The notes below the pieces were generated by a model. That model was not told the origin of the DNA and made no database searches. It was given only the letters and a program-made list of their open reading frames with translations. 64,000 nucleotides of DNA from Komarekiella atlantica HA4396-MV6 (lineage in GTDB: Bacteria > Cyanobacteriota > Cyanobacteriia > Cyanobacteriales > Nostocaceae), in NCBI GenBank assembly GCA_019359395.1, contig JAHHHK010000037.1, forward strand, positions 1 through 64,000, given 5' to 3'. The translations under genes were made by a program, and so were the position numbers. This document shows, piece after piece, positions 1 to 8,443 of this stretch (position 1 is its first letter; each line of letters begins with the position of its first letter).

Positions 1-1
1 A

Positions 2-91
2 CAAGTCTTAGTAAAGCGTTGTAATATTCTCAGTGAAATGAAAGAAGAAATTAGAAATCTAACTAATTATCATTGGCTAAATGTTATTTAA
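2..91 (+). CDS. C-terminal tail of an unidentified gene (5' end outside window)
   Basis: Frame 2 is open from the window edge to a TAA at 89-91 and gives about 29 residues ending HWLNVI. The segment is charged (EMKEEIRN) and could be the end of a real protein, but it is too short to assign to a family. It runs toward the P450 remnant on the other strand. It may equally be a chance open stretch. Confidence 0.3.
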   Translation, partial: QVLVKRCNILSEMKEEIRNLTNYHWLNVI

Positions 92-95
92 TTTA

Positions 96-320
96 TTAGG
101 GGTTTATGGAAACCGGATTTAGTATAAAAATCTGCTCAAGTGCTTGGGGTTGACTAAAGTACACAATATGGTTATCGCCGCGACTACTCCTGATGGCAAA
201 GGTGTCACCATAGAGTTTGGCAAAATCATCCACATATTTCACTGGCTGACCAATAAACTTGAGCAGCCGCAGAAAACGCGGCATTTTTGGCCCATTGGGT
301 AAATTAGAAGTTACTGTCAT
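96..320 (-). pseudogene. Truncated cytochrome P450, N-terminal fragment only
   Basis: From an ATG at 320 the minus strand encodes about 74 residues beginning MTVTSNLPNGPKMPRFLRLL, followed by FIGQPVKYVDDFAKLYGDTF and then a stop at 96-98. This resembles the N-terminus of cyanobacterial P450s of the CYP110 type: the LPNGPK proline-rich hinge, helix A, and the 'YGDTF' start of the first beta sheet. The I-helix, ExxR and the haem-binding Cys loop are all absent, since a full protein has about 450 residues. An earlier in-frame ATG at 371 would add 17 residues. No continuation was found in the 95 bases downstream, so this is a deletion remnant. It cannot be catalytically active. Confidence 0.65.
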
Positions 321-428
321 AGAAGTTTGTAGAATTGACGGCTTCTGAATTTTATTGTTACGAGTTTTCATGTTCTTGAGGGTTACACAAAGCGGTATAT
401 TCTTGTAAGGCAGCATCGGAAGCAAGCA

Positions 429-1061
429 GTGCCAAAAATCATCGCTATTCTTAACGGTAAAGGAGGAGTCGGTAAAACGACTACCGCAGTCAATCTGGCT
501 GCAAACTTTGCAAAGAAAAAAAAGGTGATTCTGATTGACGCAGATATTCAAGGTTCTGCAAGTTGGTGGATTGGACGCAATCAACAGGAAATAGGATTTG
601 ATCTATCTCAAGAGACTGATCCTACACTTTTAGGTGATTTAGGAAAGATAAAAGGTTACGATTTAGTAGTGGTGGATACACCTCCGGCACTGCGCTCTGA
701 AGCATTGGCGGCGGTAGTTGCGATCGCAGATTATCTAGTTTTGCCTACACCCCCAGCAGCAATGGATTTAGCCGTGCTCGTGGAGACAGTAAAGGCAGCC
801 ATTATCCCTGTGGGAACCCCCCATCGGGTACTGCTAACTAAAGTTGATACGCGGAGTATGGGAGAAGCACTAGAAGCTAAAAACACCCTCACAAAGCTAG
901 GTATTCCAGCTTTTAATACTTTTATCCGTGCCTATAAAGCTCATGAACGAGCCGCCCTTGAGGGTGTAGCGATTACTCAATGGCGAGGAGGAAATGCCCG
1001 CGAGGCGGAGTTAGACTACCGCCGCGTGGCTGACGAATTACAGCGTGAATGGAGGAAATAA
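429..1061 (+). CDS. mcdA: ParA-type ATPase, probable carboxysome-positioning protein McdA (type 2)
   Basis: This 210-residue ParA/MinD-family ATPase starts at GTG (429). It has a deviant Walker A with signature lysine (KGGVGKTT, about residues 11-18), a Walker A' aspartate (DADIQGS) and a Walker B (VVVDTPP). The protein is short and lacks the N-terminal HTH of plasmid type Ia ParA. Such ATPases form nucleoid-bound gradients that move a cargo through a partner protein. The downstream gene overlaps by one base (TAATG), encodes a coiled-coil protein with a Trp near its C-terminus, and ccmK3-ccmK4 lie 1.8 kb away. That arrangement fits the type 2 McdAB systems that space carboxysomes; type 2 McdA proteins keep the signature lysine, as here. 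The ATPase call is firm. The McdA assignment is inference from partner and neighbourhood; a plasmid-type partition ATPase is the alternative. Confidence 0.75.
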   Translation: MPKIIAILNGKGGVGKTTTAVNLAANFAKKKKVILIDADIQGSASWWIGRNQQEIGFDLSQETDPTLLGDLGKIKGYDLVVVDTPPALRSEALAAVVAIADYLVLPTPPAAMDLAVLVETVKAAIIPVGTPHRVLLTKVDTRSMGEALEAKNTLTKLGIPAFNTFIRAYKAHERAALEGVAITQWRGGNAREAELDYRRVADELQREWRK

Positions 1062-1720
1062 TGGTTAAGAAACGTCTCACCGACTTAATACAAGAGGAGG
1101 CACAAAAATTTACACCTCCCGAAGGTGAAGATGCAATTGAAATCGCATCTGAGGTAGTTGTGGAAGAAAATGCTTCTGCAACTGAAGAAACACCAGCACA
1201 GGAAACTGAACCAACTTCTACTAGGCGCACAAATCCAACCAAGGCTGATTTAGAAGCAACTGTCAAAGAATTGACAGAAACCCTAGAAAAACACCATAAA
1301 AAAGAAGCTGAGCTTCAACAGCAAATTACTGATTTGCAATCAAAGTTATCTGAACAAGAAGCATCAGCAGAACGGCTAACAAAAGAATTGTACGAAGCTA
1401 AAAAAACAGCACTACAACTTGCAGAAGCTAATTCTAAGCTGATAGAAGAAAAAAATGCTGCAAAACCCGCAGAAAAACCTAATTCTAAGCTAATAGAAGA
1501 AACGAGTACTGCAAAACCCGCAGAAAAATCTAATTCTAAGCTAATAGAAAAAACAAGTGCTATAAAACCAGTAAAGGAAAGTTATAACCCACTGAACTAC
1601 AAAAAGTCACACCGCTCATCTGAAAATCTGGCTCAGTATCAACCAGACAATCAACATCAAGCAGACTATCAACCAAACGATTCTGCTGATGCTTCTAATG
1701 AAATGTGGTTACTTGATTAA
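1061..1720 (+). CDS. mcdB: Coiled-coil partner of the ParA ATPase, candidate McdB (type 2)
   Basis: This protein has 219 residues. I chose the ATG at 1061 because GGAGG lies 5 bases upstream (1051-1055) and it overlaps the ATPase stop, implying translational coupling. Order: a basic N-terminus ([13 protein letters not shown]), an acidic Thr/Glu-rich disordered stretch, a coiled coil at about residues 60-135 rich in Glu, Lys and Gln, three 17-residue tandem repeats of the NSKLIEE..AKPAEK type (about 125-175), then a Gln/Asn-rich tail ending NEMWLLD. McdB proteins are disordered and coiled-coil, Gln-rich, and carry an invariant Trp close to the C-terminus. The MWLLD ending fits that rule. Expected role: bind carboxysomes and stimulate McdA ATP hydrolysis. 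No other domain is recognised. Confidence 0.65.
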   Translation: MVKKRLTDLIQEEAQKFTPPEGEDAIEIASEVVVEENASATEETPAQETEPTSTRRTNPTKADLEATVKELTETLEKHHKKEAELQQQITDLQSKLSEQEASAERLTKELYEAKKTALQLAEANSKLIEEKNAAKPAEKPNSKLIEETSTAKPAEKSNSKLIEKTSAIKPVKESYNPLNYKKSHRSSENLAQYQPDNQHQADYQPNDSADASNEMWLLD

Positions 1721-1762
1721 ACTTTAATCCAGCTTTTACTGAAAAAGCTCTTATGTTGGGAG

Positions 1763-2650
1763 TTAACCCCGAAACTCTAAAATATGCTGGGCAGTGATTT
1801 GTGGTTGTTCCAAGTGAGGGAGATGACCACAATCTTGTATCCAGGTTAAAGTACTGTGTGGAATTGCCCTTTTAAATCTTATGGCATCCCCAGTACCCAA
1901 AATCTTATCAGAATCGCCCCATAAAATCAGCGTTGGTTGTACAATTTCTACTAATTTCTTAAATCTAAAAGCACTATAGCCACCACTTTTAGTAAAAGCA
2001 ATCAAAGCTTGATGCCAACTTGGCATTTGTAGATGTAATGCTCCACAATATAGAGCATCTATAGAGGCAAGACTTTGATTTTTATATCCTATACGGGAAA
2101 CGCGATCGCGCACTTTCAGATTACTCAAAAACTGAGTTGCTAAATAATCCAACGGGGGAAACATTAATTTGCTCAATGGCGAACCACCCGCCAAACCAGC
2201 ACTATCAATTAACACTAGTTTTTTTACCACTTCTGGATAAGTCAGCGTGAAATCAATTGCCGTTGCACCCCCCATCGAAGCGCCCACCAAAATTACAGGT
2301 TGATTAATTAAGCTTTTCCAGAAATAATAAAGATGGGTTTTAATCGCAGTTGGGCTATAGGTAATTCCTGCGGGTCTGTCTGTAAATCCAAAACCTAACA
2401 AATCCACTGCCCAAGTTTCATTACCTTCAGAAAGCAGTGGTAAAAGCCGACGAAATTCCAATACAGAACTATCAAAACCGTGAATTAATAATATAGGAGT
2501 CCCACCAATTCCTAAATGCACATAGGTTGTGGTAATTGGTTGATTACTTAGGGGAGTAGCGATCGCTGACGATTGAATACTCTGCGCTAATGCGATCGAG
2601 GCAGGTTCAGTAAGTTGACTGACTGCTGTAGGAATAAAATTAGGAAACAT
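1763..2650 (-). CDS. Alpha/beta-fold hydrolase
   Basis: A 295-residue alpha/beta hydrolase of the haloperoxidase/epoxide-hydrolase-like group. The oxyanion-hole HG (LLIHGFD, about 57-58), nucleophile elbow GASMGG (Ser125), acidic residue in LILWGDSD (about 246-248) and catalytic His in DCGHLPH (about 276) are all present and in order. The substrate cannot be predicted. It is convergent with the ATPase/coiled-coil pair and divergent from ccmK3, so it is probably not functionally tied to either. No signal peptide or lipobox is seen; the first 30 residues are mildly hydrophobic and could form a weak membrane contact. Confidence 0.85.
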   Translation of the reverse strand: MFPNFIPTAVSQLTEPASIALAQSIQSSAIATPLSNQPITTTYVHLGIGGTPILLIHGFDSSVLEFRRLLPLLSEGNETWAVDLLGFGFTDRPAGITYSPTAIKTHLYYFWKSLINQPVILVGASMGGATAIDFTLTYPEVVKKLVLIDSAGLAGGSPLSKLMFPPLDYLATQFLSNLKVRDRVSRIGYKNQSLASIDALYCGALHLQMPSWHQALIAFTKSGGYSAFRFKKLVEIVQPTLILWGDSDKILGTGDAIRFKRAIPHSTLTWIQDCGHLPHLEQPQITAQHILEFRG

Positions 2651-2813
2651 AAGTTTTAGTCTACCGTATTAACCGCTTCCTGCATAACGCCACTTGCAAA
2701 AGCAGTCACTCTCTGAGCTCTTGGTATCAAAAAAAGTTTGCCAAAATGTCAAAATTGGGACTAAAGCCACGTACAATTGATATCGCCTATTCCTTGATTT
2801 GGGAGTTGATGCC

Positions 2814-3125
2814 ATGCCAATGGCGGTTGGCGTAATTGAAACTTTAGGTTTTCCTAGTGTGTTAGCCGCAGCAGATGCAATGGTCAAATCTGCCGCAGTC
2901 ACAATTGTGTATTATGGTCAAGCTGAAAGCGCTCGTTTGTTAGTCGCCGTCAGAGGACATGTTGCTGAAGTCAAAAGAGCAGTTGAAGCAGGGATTGACG
3001 CCGGAGAGAAAGTAAAGGTTGGTACAGTCATCACCCACTATATTGTTCCTAATCCCCCGGAAAATGTAGAAAGTATTCTACCAATCCACTTTACTGAAGA
3101 ATCAGAACCTTTCCGTATGTTCTAA
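2814..3125 (+). CDS. ccmK3: Carboxysome shell protein CcmK3 (BMC domain)
   Basis: A 103-residue single bacterial-microcompartment domain protein. The ATG at 2814 is preferred over an in-frame TTG at 2799 because GGGAG sits 8 bases upstream and the CcmK N-terminus begins at MPMAVG. Family marks are [19 protein letters not shown] and the tail NPPENVESILPI. The pore loop reads GQAESAR instead of the KIGS of CcmK1/K2, as expected for CcmK3, which forms mixed hexamers with CcmK4 and tunes shell permeability. It is followed 86 bases later by ccmK4 on the same strand. This is the satellite ccmK3-ccmK4 locus, separate from the main ccmK1K2LMN operon. Confidence 0.9.
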   Translation: MPMAVGVIETLGFPSVLAAADAMVKSAAVTIVYYGQAESARLLVAVRGHVAEVKRAVEAGIDAGEKVKVGTVITHYIVPNPPENVESILPIHFTEESEPFRMF

Positions 3126-3211
3126 GCAATTTCGCCATCAAAATCTGTAGCGAAGCTTCGTACAATTAACTTATAGCGCCACATACAGTTTATTCCTAAA
3201 GGAGATTACTA

Positions 3212-3559
3212 ATGTCACTACAGGCAGTTGGAGCACTGGAAACTAAGGGTTTTCCTGCTGTACTAGCAGCAGCCGATGCTATGGTAAAAGCTGGTCGAGT
3301 CACCCTCGTTGGTTATATCAGAGTAGGTAGCGCTCGCTTTACAGTTAATATTCGTGGCGATGTTTCTGAGGTTAAAACAGCTATGGCTGCTGGTGTTGAA
3401 GCCGCAGAAAATGTTTATGGCGGTACGCTAGAATCATGGGTGATTATTCCCCGTCCTCATGAAAATGTCGAAGCTGTTCTGCCAATAGCTTACACAGAAG
3501 CAGTCCAACAGTATCGAGAATCTGTGGAAAATCCCATCGTCAGATCTAACGGACGATAA
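3212..3559 (+). CDS. ccmK4: Carboxysome shell protein CcmK4 (BMC domain)
   Basis: A 115-residue BMC-domain shell protein. The start at 3212 has AAGGAGA 7-13 bases upstream. Marks of CcmK4: the [26 protein letters not shown] region with a VGSAR pore loop, the [14 protein letters not shown] segment, and a C-terminal extension (about residues 95-115) that hexamer-forming CcmK1/K2 lack. It probably assembles with CcmK3 into minor shell hexamers. A hairpin with a T-run at 3567-3609 follows directly and likely ends the transcript. Confidence 0.93.
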   Translation: MSLQAVGALETKGFPAVLAAADAMVKAGRVTLVGYIRVGSARFTVNIRGDVSEVKTAMAAGVEAAENVYGGTLESWVIIPRPHENVEAVLPIAYTEAVQQYRESVENPIVRSNGR

Positions 3560-3566
3560 AATCAAG

Positions 3567-3609
3567 ATCAATAGTCAATAGTCAAAATCAACATTGACTA
3601 TTGATTTTT
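3567..3609 (+). terminator. Probable Rho-independent terminator after ccmK4
   Basis: Arms ATCAATAGTCAA (3567-3578) and TTGACTATTGAT (3594-3605) are followed by TTTTT (3605-3609). A repeated copy of the left arm at 3575-3585 can pair alternatively with a shorter 8-nt loop. The stem is AT-rich, and the unit resembles the TAGTCAA heptads scattered in this genome, so it may be a repeat that serves as terminator. Confidence 0.6.
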
Positions 3610-4250
3610 GCGAATATCAGGTTTTAAAACAAACTTTCTAATACAGAGCCGAAATTCTCAGCGAAACTAGTTTGGCTATTTATCTCTATTATTTAAAATA
3701 GCGATCGCAATTAAGCACAGTAGAGTACATTTTATACTTCTATCTAAATCGTAGTTTCTTTTCATAACATCTTAATAAGTTTTATAAAAATATTTGCCTT
3801 TTTCTGAATCACTCGTAGAGGTAAGGGACTGGGGACTGGGGACTGGGAAGAAAGAATAAAGGTGTACTGAGTTTTGTTCAAAAATCAAATATGAGTCCTA
3901 TATATTAAGTTGTTTATGAGTTTTTATATGAGGTTTCTATGAGTTCTATAGGTTTAATTAACATTAAATTTAAGCTAATATCTTTTAGTTAATTAAAAGG
4001 AATAAAAACAAGTGTTTTACTCTTTAAAAATTACATAGCAACCAATAACAATCAAAGCTAGTTTCAAATAGGGCTTTATCCACAAGATTAAATTTTTGTC
4101 AATACATTAAGTCCTGAACAATCAACACCATATCAATATTTTTAGTTATTTTATACTAACTACCAATAACTATACAGACACTATCTCATATAGAAGATAA
4201 AGTATAAAATAATACTAAATTTTTCACTTTTTCAGTGAGGTTTCGTAGAA
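3610..4250. other. Intergenic region with a GGGACTG heptad tract
   Basis: About 640 AT-rich bases. A short tract of the heptad GGGACTG (about three units) lies at 3827-3848. A HIP1-like GCGATCGC occurs near 3703. The rest may hold long 5' regulatory DNA for the downstream small gene and hetZ, but I see no convincing promoter or operator. Confidence 0.5.
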
Positions 4251-4481
4251 ATGAAACTTATACTGTTAAAACAACGTCTGAACATTGAGTTAAATTATAT
4301 TCGTTCCTTAGAATTGGGTGCGAAATGTTCAGATTTTTCAAACCCATATCCAGCAAAAGTCTATCCCTTTCCTGACTTTGGGAAGATTGCTATTCTTAGT
4401 TCACAAAACATAACTTTACAAAAACTCGAAATTAACAGAATTGACGAAAATGCCTTAGAGACAGTGATTTACGGTACTTGA
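4251..4481 (+). CDS. Hypothetical small protein
   Basis: A 76-residue ATG-initiated frame with GTGAGG about 10 bases upstream. It is not recognised as any family and has no membrane segment or signal peptide; the N-terminus (MKLILLKQRLNIELNYIRSL) could form an amphipathic helix. Its base composition resembles flanking non-coding DNA more than the neighbouring genes. It sits 140 bases upstream of hetZ on the same strand, inside what would otherwise be the hetZ leader. It could be a real small gene or a chance frame. Confidence 0.35.
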   Translation: MKLILLKQRLNIELNYIRSLELGAKCSDFSNPYPAKVYPFPDFGKIAILSSQNITLQKLEINRIDENALETVIYGT

Positions 4482-4612
4482 AAATTAAAAGCAAAATGCA
4501 ATGCAAAAATTTCTGCATAAATCTAGTAACTCAAGACGTAATAAAAGTGGAATCACTGAGATGTTTTCATGAAATTCATGAAATCGGGGGCAACTGCCAG
4601 TTAAAAAATTAA

Positions 4613-5809
4613 GTGGGAGAAATGGGGGTTGTGATGCAAACTTTAAAATCGAGTTTCGAGGAGCGCAATCTCGCTATGGCAACGGATGTGGAAAAACTGG
4701 CGTTATATTGGCGAAAGCGGCTAGCTGCTGAATGTCCAGAACAAAGTGAGGCTGCTAGGCAAACTATTCTTCTATGGTTGTTGGGAGCAGACTCCAAGCG
4801 GTTTGATCTGCTCAATCCCAAGGAACTCGATATCGCCAAGCAAGCGATGGAATATCGCTGGAGGATCTTATGTCAACGCTACTTAGGGATGGGCCGAGAA
4901 CGCGCTTATCGCAACTTGATAACTCGGTTGGGAAGTATAGTGACGTTACGCAATAAGATCCAGACTTGGATTGCTCTCAGTCGCGATCGCCAACGTAGTG
5001 TCATGGATGTGTTACAAGAAGTACTCCAAGAATTGCTGCAAAGCGATACATACATGCAGCAGCAAATGGCTGACATTGCAAAATTCACCACCGATAAACG
5101 ATTGCGGGATACTCTACTATTCGCCAGTGTAGAAGAGTATTGTTTACGACCAGTACGCAATCAACCCCTATTAGTTTACCGCTTTGTCAATTACTTGCGT
5201 CGCACACAGCGTGGCGGTTTAACCCAAGTGCCAAGCCGGGACTTGATTAGGTTAGTATCAGAAGAAATTTTAACAGACGACGCTGACAACCGAGTTAACC
5301 TCGTGGATAGTCAGGCGATCGCAGAATATCAAGAAGCACAACACCTAGAAGAACAGCAAGTACTGCGTCAGGGAGTACAAAAAGAATTTGAAAATTATTT
5401 ACAAGAAAACTTGGGAACAGAGGCAGTAGAGTGGCTACGACTCTATCTGCAAGGTAAGTCTCAAGAAGAAATCGCTAAAAGGCTGAACAAGCCTATTAAG
5501 GACGTATACCGACTGCGAGAAAAAATTAGTTACCACGCCGTCCGTGTTTTTGCTCTAAAAAGTAAACCAGAACTCGTGGATAGTTGGCTTTCAATTTCTT
5601 TGCAAGAAAATAACTTGGGGCTAACACAAAACCAATGGCAGCAACTTTATGAACAATTAACTCATCTTGGGCGACAGATCCTAGATTTACGCAGAGCAGG
5701 TAACTCAATAGAAGCAACCGCTCAACACTTAAAGCTCAAAACCCATCAAGTAATGGGCGAATGGACAAAAGTCTATCTCACAGCCCAAACTTTAAGAACC
5801 CAGGAATAA
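4613..5809 (+). CDS. hetZ: Heterocyst differentiation protein HetZ
   Basis: About 390-398 residues, matching HetZ in content and in being followed by patU. Several starts are possible: GTG 4613, ATG 4622 and ATG 4634. The last has GGGGG at a sensible distance, so the true start is unresolved within 21 bases. The protein is helical and basic. A late segment at about residues 275-335 (EWLRLYLQGKSQEEIAKRL followed by PIKDVYRLREKI) looks like a sigma-region-4/LuxR-type helix-turn-helix, consistent with DNA binding. HetZ is needed early in heterocyst differentiation together with HetR and HetP, and the gene is HetR-activated. I did not find a clear HetR-box palindrome in the 130 bases upstream. 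Confidence 0.88.
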   Translation: MGEMGVVMQTLKSSFEERNLAMATDVEKLALYWRKRLAAECPEQSEAARQTILLWLLGADSKRFDLLNPKELDIAKQAMEYRWRILCQRYLGMGRERAYRNLITRLGSIVTLRNKIQTWIALSRDRQRSVMDVLQEVLQELLQSDTYMQQQMADIAKFTTDKRLRDTLLFASVEEYCLRPVRNQPLLVYRFVNYLRRTQRGGLTQVPSRDLIRLVSEEILTDDADNRVNLVDSQAIAEYQEAQHLEEQQVLRQGVQKEFENYLQENLGTEAVEWLRLYLQGKSQEEIAKRLNKPIKDVYRLREKISYHAVRVFALKSKPELVDSWLSISLQENNLGLTQNQWQQLYEQLTHLGRQILDLRRAGNSIEATAQHLKLKTHQVMGEWTKVYLTAQTLRTQE

Positions 5810-6282
5810 CCAGATTCATCAAAAGTTGGCAGGAAAATCCACAGAGCAAGTGGCGTAGAGAAGTTATGCCGTTAACGTTGGAGTAGCCTCTCTTAGAGAA
5901 GAGAAGGCTTTGCACTGCGCTATCCGTTGTAGCGATTAGCGTCGAACTGGCGTCATTGGTAATTTTTTTCATTGAAGATTTTTGAATTTAGGTTGACCCA
6001 CATCTAAAATTCATCTTCTACTCACCTCTACTTATGTGTAGTTTTATGTGTACTTATGGCAGTACTCGTTTAAATAAAATACAACGAGGTGATAGGAAGT
6101 GTATTCTGTAGCTCATACTTATCAGTATTCAAGTTTTTGATACGGATAGACTTGTGTATTTATCCCCATCATGAATGAAAATAGTTTAATTTTTAACAAC
6201 TCAACAAAGTATCTTTATTAACAGCCTACTAAATTAAAGGCAAGATATATAGTATAAGAGCAAACACCAAGTAATCATACTT
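5810..6282. other. hetZ-patU intergenic region with interspersed palindromic repeat
   Basis: This spacer contains a dispersed Nostoc-type repeat at about 5876-5950 (GAGTAGCCTCTCTTAGAGAA and GCGCTATCCGTTGTAGCGAT segments). The segment GCTATCCGTTG recurs inside the MITE copies at 36.4 and 53.8 kb. The remaining about 330 bases are AT-rich and probably include the patU promoter; no motif is certain. Confidence 0.45.
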
Positions 6283-7560
6283 ATGTTGTCTTCAGAGGGC
6301 AAACCAACTCATACCGCAGCAACTATGAAGCAAGTACTAACCACAACTCAAACTAAGTGGGAACAAGGAGACAATACTCCAAGAGAGTTACTAAGGGATC
6401 GCCAGCAAATATTCCAGCTAATTGATAGTCTCCTGTCATTTGAAGCTTGCCTATACCACCAAATTTTGCCCTTTGGATTAAAAGACAACAGCCTCTTGCT
6501 GGGCATGGTTCATCCACAAGACAGTGAGGCCTTAGATTATGTTGGGCGCATTTTGTCTTATATCAATTGCTCAATGGTAGCTAAGGCGATCGCATCTGAC
6601 ACTCACCGCACAATACTATCAGCCTACCTCAACCACAAAAACACATCCGTACCAGCCAAACCAGCTGAATTTTCCTTAAAAAATAGCGCAGCTACAATTG
6701 CTGACAAACCTATTGCCTCCAAAAATACGGACTCTGAATCACATCAGCCACCGATACTGATGATGCCTCAGACACAAAATCCTAAACATTCTTGGCAACG
6801 GGTAGATTTACCCCCAATCCCAGCCTCTCCAATCTCAGACTTAAATAACTTGTCTAAAATTACCAACTTCTTGATTCCTGGCAATAGTGAGCAAGAGAAG
6901 AATACTTTTGAGACAGCACTGCCAGATAATTTACCTATCTTACCAGCACAAGTTCCCGATTTATTTAGTCCTATTGCAGTACTTCCAACACTACCACCCA
7001 AGAAATTACTAGAAGAATTATTAGGACGCATTTTAGCTGGCGGAATTGGTCGGCTGTATTTAGAAAGACAACCTTACGAAGGCAAAATACTGTGGAGTGA
7101 CAATGGAGTTTTGCAGTCTGTTTTAGACAAACTGCCGCTCTCTGTTTTCCAAGGAGTACTCAATGAATTAAAGCGGTTTGCTTCTCTACCTGTTACCACG
7201 GTTGCAGAACCAAAGCAAGTAGAAAAAGAATGCGTATATCAGCAAAATCGCCTGTTATTACGCTTGCGAATCATGCCGGGAATTTACGGCGAAGAGGCTA
7301 CACTACAAGTATTGCGGGGAGCAGCATTAAAGTTTTATCAACAACAACAGTTGACGCGTCTGGGCCGCGATGCCTTGGGAATTGCTCAGCAACTAAGCTT
7401 CAAATTGCATGAACTACAAGAACGGCTTCTCTTGAATCCTAGCCTTGACTTTCAGCAATTAGAGGCTTTAGTTGCACTGAATCAACTAGTAGAAAATTTA
7501 GACCAACAAATCAAAATACTCTCACTAGATAGCGACTCAATAACAATCAGCAAATCGTAG
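6283..7560 (+). CDS. patU: Heterocyst pattern protein PatU (single uninterrupted gene)
   Basis: A 425-residue protein downstream of hetZ. In Anabaena PCC 7120 the equivalent is split into patU5 and patU3; here it is one frame. By eye, residues about 45-125 (SLLSFEACLYHQILPFGLKD, then LLGMVHPQDSEALDYVGRIL) resemble the MshEN/GspE N-terminal domain of type II secretion and type IV pilus ATPases. Residues about 245-355 (LLGRILAGGIGRLYLERQP, DNGVLQSVLDKLP, LRLRIMPGIYGEEATLQVLR) resemble the N2/PAS-like domain that precedes the GspE/PilB ATPase core. No Walker A follows; the protein ends in a coiled coil. A linker rich in Pro/Ser lies between the two parts. Family role: heterocyst spacing, with HetZ. 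An alternative ATG at 6325 is possible. Confidence 0.82.
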   Translation: MLSSEGKPTHTAATMKQVLTTTQTKWEQGDNTPRELLRDRQQIFQLIDSLLSFEACLYHQILPFGLKDNSLLLGMVHPQDSEALDYVGRILSYINCSMVAKAIASDTHRTILSAYLNHKNTSVPAKPAEFSLKNSAATIADKPIASKNTDSESHQPPILMMPQTQNPKHSWQRVDLPPIPASPISDLNNLSKITNFLIPGNSEQEKNTFETALPDNLPILPAQVPDLFSPIAVLPTLPPKKLLEELLGRILAGGIGRLYLERQPYEGKILWSDNGVLQSVLDKLPLSVFQGVLNELKRFASLPVTTVAEPKQVEKECVYQQNRLLLRLRIMPGIYGEEATLQVLRGAALKFYQQQQLTRLGRDALGIAQQLSFKLHELQERLLLNPSLDFQQLEALVALNQLVENLDQQIKILSLDSDSITISKS

Positions 7561-7759
7561 CTCTGTCAGTGAAACCGCTGATTTCGATCCTATACATAGT
7601 TGTTATTTTGTAATGGAACCCTAGAGCGACTGACCTTAGAGGTTCAGATCAAATATGTGCAAATTTTGCGACCGTATTTTACACAAGATTACGGTTTAAA
7701 CAAACTTATAGTAGCAAAGTTAGTTTTCCGCTCTTGAATCCATTTCTTGCTAATATTTC

Positions 7760-8443
7760 ATGCAGACTGAGGTTTTTAGTGAACTTTTCCCCTTAATGAG
7801 TACAGCGAATCCACAGACGTTGGAATGGCTACTCAATGTTGCAATTGAACACGAATATCCGGCTGGGCGAGCCGTTGTAATGGAAGATGCCTGGGGTAAC
7901 GCCGTTTACTTAGTGGTTTCTGGTTGGGTCAAAGTCCGGCGCACCTCCGGGGAAGATTCAGTAGCTCTGGCAATTTTCGGTCGGGGCGATTTTTTTGGCG
8001 AAATGGCGATTTTAGATGAATCTCCTCGTTCAACTGATGTCATTGCCCTTTCACCCGTAAATTTGCTGAGTATTTCCAGAGAGCGTTTTATTCAAATATT
8101 GTTTAAAGACCCACAGTTACATCACCGGATGCTGCAATTAATGGTGCGGCGATTGCGGCAAATTAACCTGCGCTTGCAAATGCGGTCTTCACCACCAGCG
8201 GTCAAACTTGCCCATACCCTAGTCACTTTAAGTGAAAGCTATGGTCAAGAATCAAATTTAGGAAAAGAAATTTTTAACATTCCCTTCAAAGATTTAGCAG
8301 AGGTTACAGAAATTGGTGTTGAAGAAACCACGAAAATCATGGAAAAGCTCCACGAAAAAGGGTGGATCAAAATTGACAACGCCAACAACATTATTTATCT
8401 TGTAAATTTCAAACAGTTGATGAATTTGGCTGGGAAAGTCTAA
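7760..8443 (+). CDS. Crp/Fnr-family transcriptional regulator
   Basis: A 227-residue protein with an N-terminal cyclic-nucleotide-binding domain (about 15-130) containing the phosphate-binding cassette FFGEMAILDESPRSTDV (E and R in the expected places). A long dimerisation helix (about 130-150, MVRRLRQINLRLQM) and a C-terminal winged helix-turn-helix (FKDLAEVTEIGVEETTKIMEKL, cut here into FKDLAEVTEIG and VEETTKIMEKL) follow. The intact cassette makes cAMP or cGMP binding plausible. It differs from NtcA, which lacks that cassette. It stands alone, with about 200 bases of leader from patU. Target genes are unknown. Confidence 0.85.
   Translation: MQTEVFSELFPLMSTANPQTLEWLLNVAIEHEYPAGRAVVMEDAWGNAVYLVVSGWVKVRRTSGEDSVALAIFGRGDFFGEMAILDESPRSTDVIALSPVNLLSISRERFIQILFKDPQLHHRMLQLMVRRLRQINLRLQMRSSPPAVKLAHTLVTLSESYGQESNLGKEIFNIPFKDLAEVTEIGVEETTKIMEKLHEKGWIKIDNANNIIYLVNFKQLMNLAGKV

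Noticed and set aside
4482-4612. HetR-binding palindrome before hetZ
   Set aside because: The TCATGAAATTCATGAAA direct repeat and GGGGGCAACTGCC stretch do not form the expected inverted repeat.
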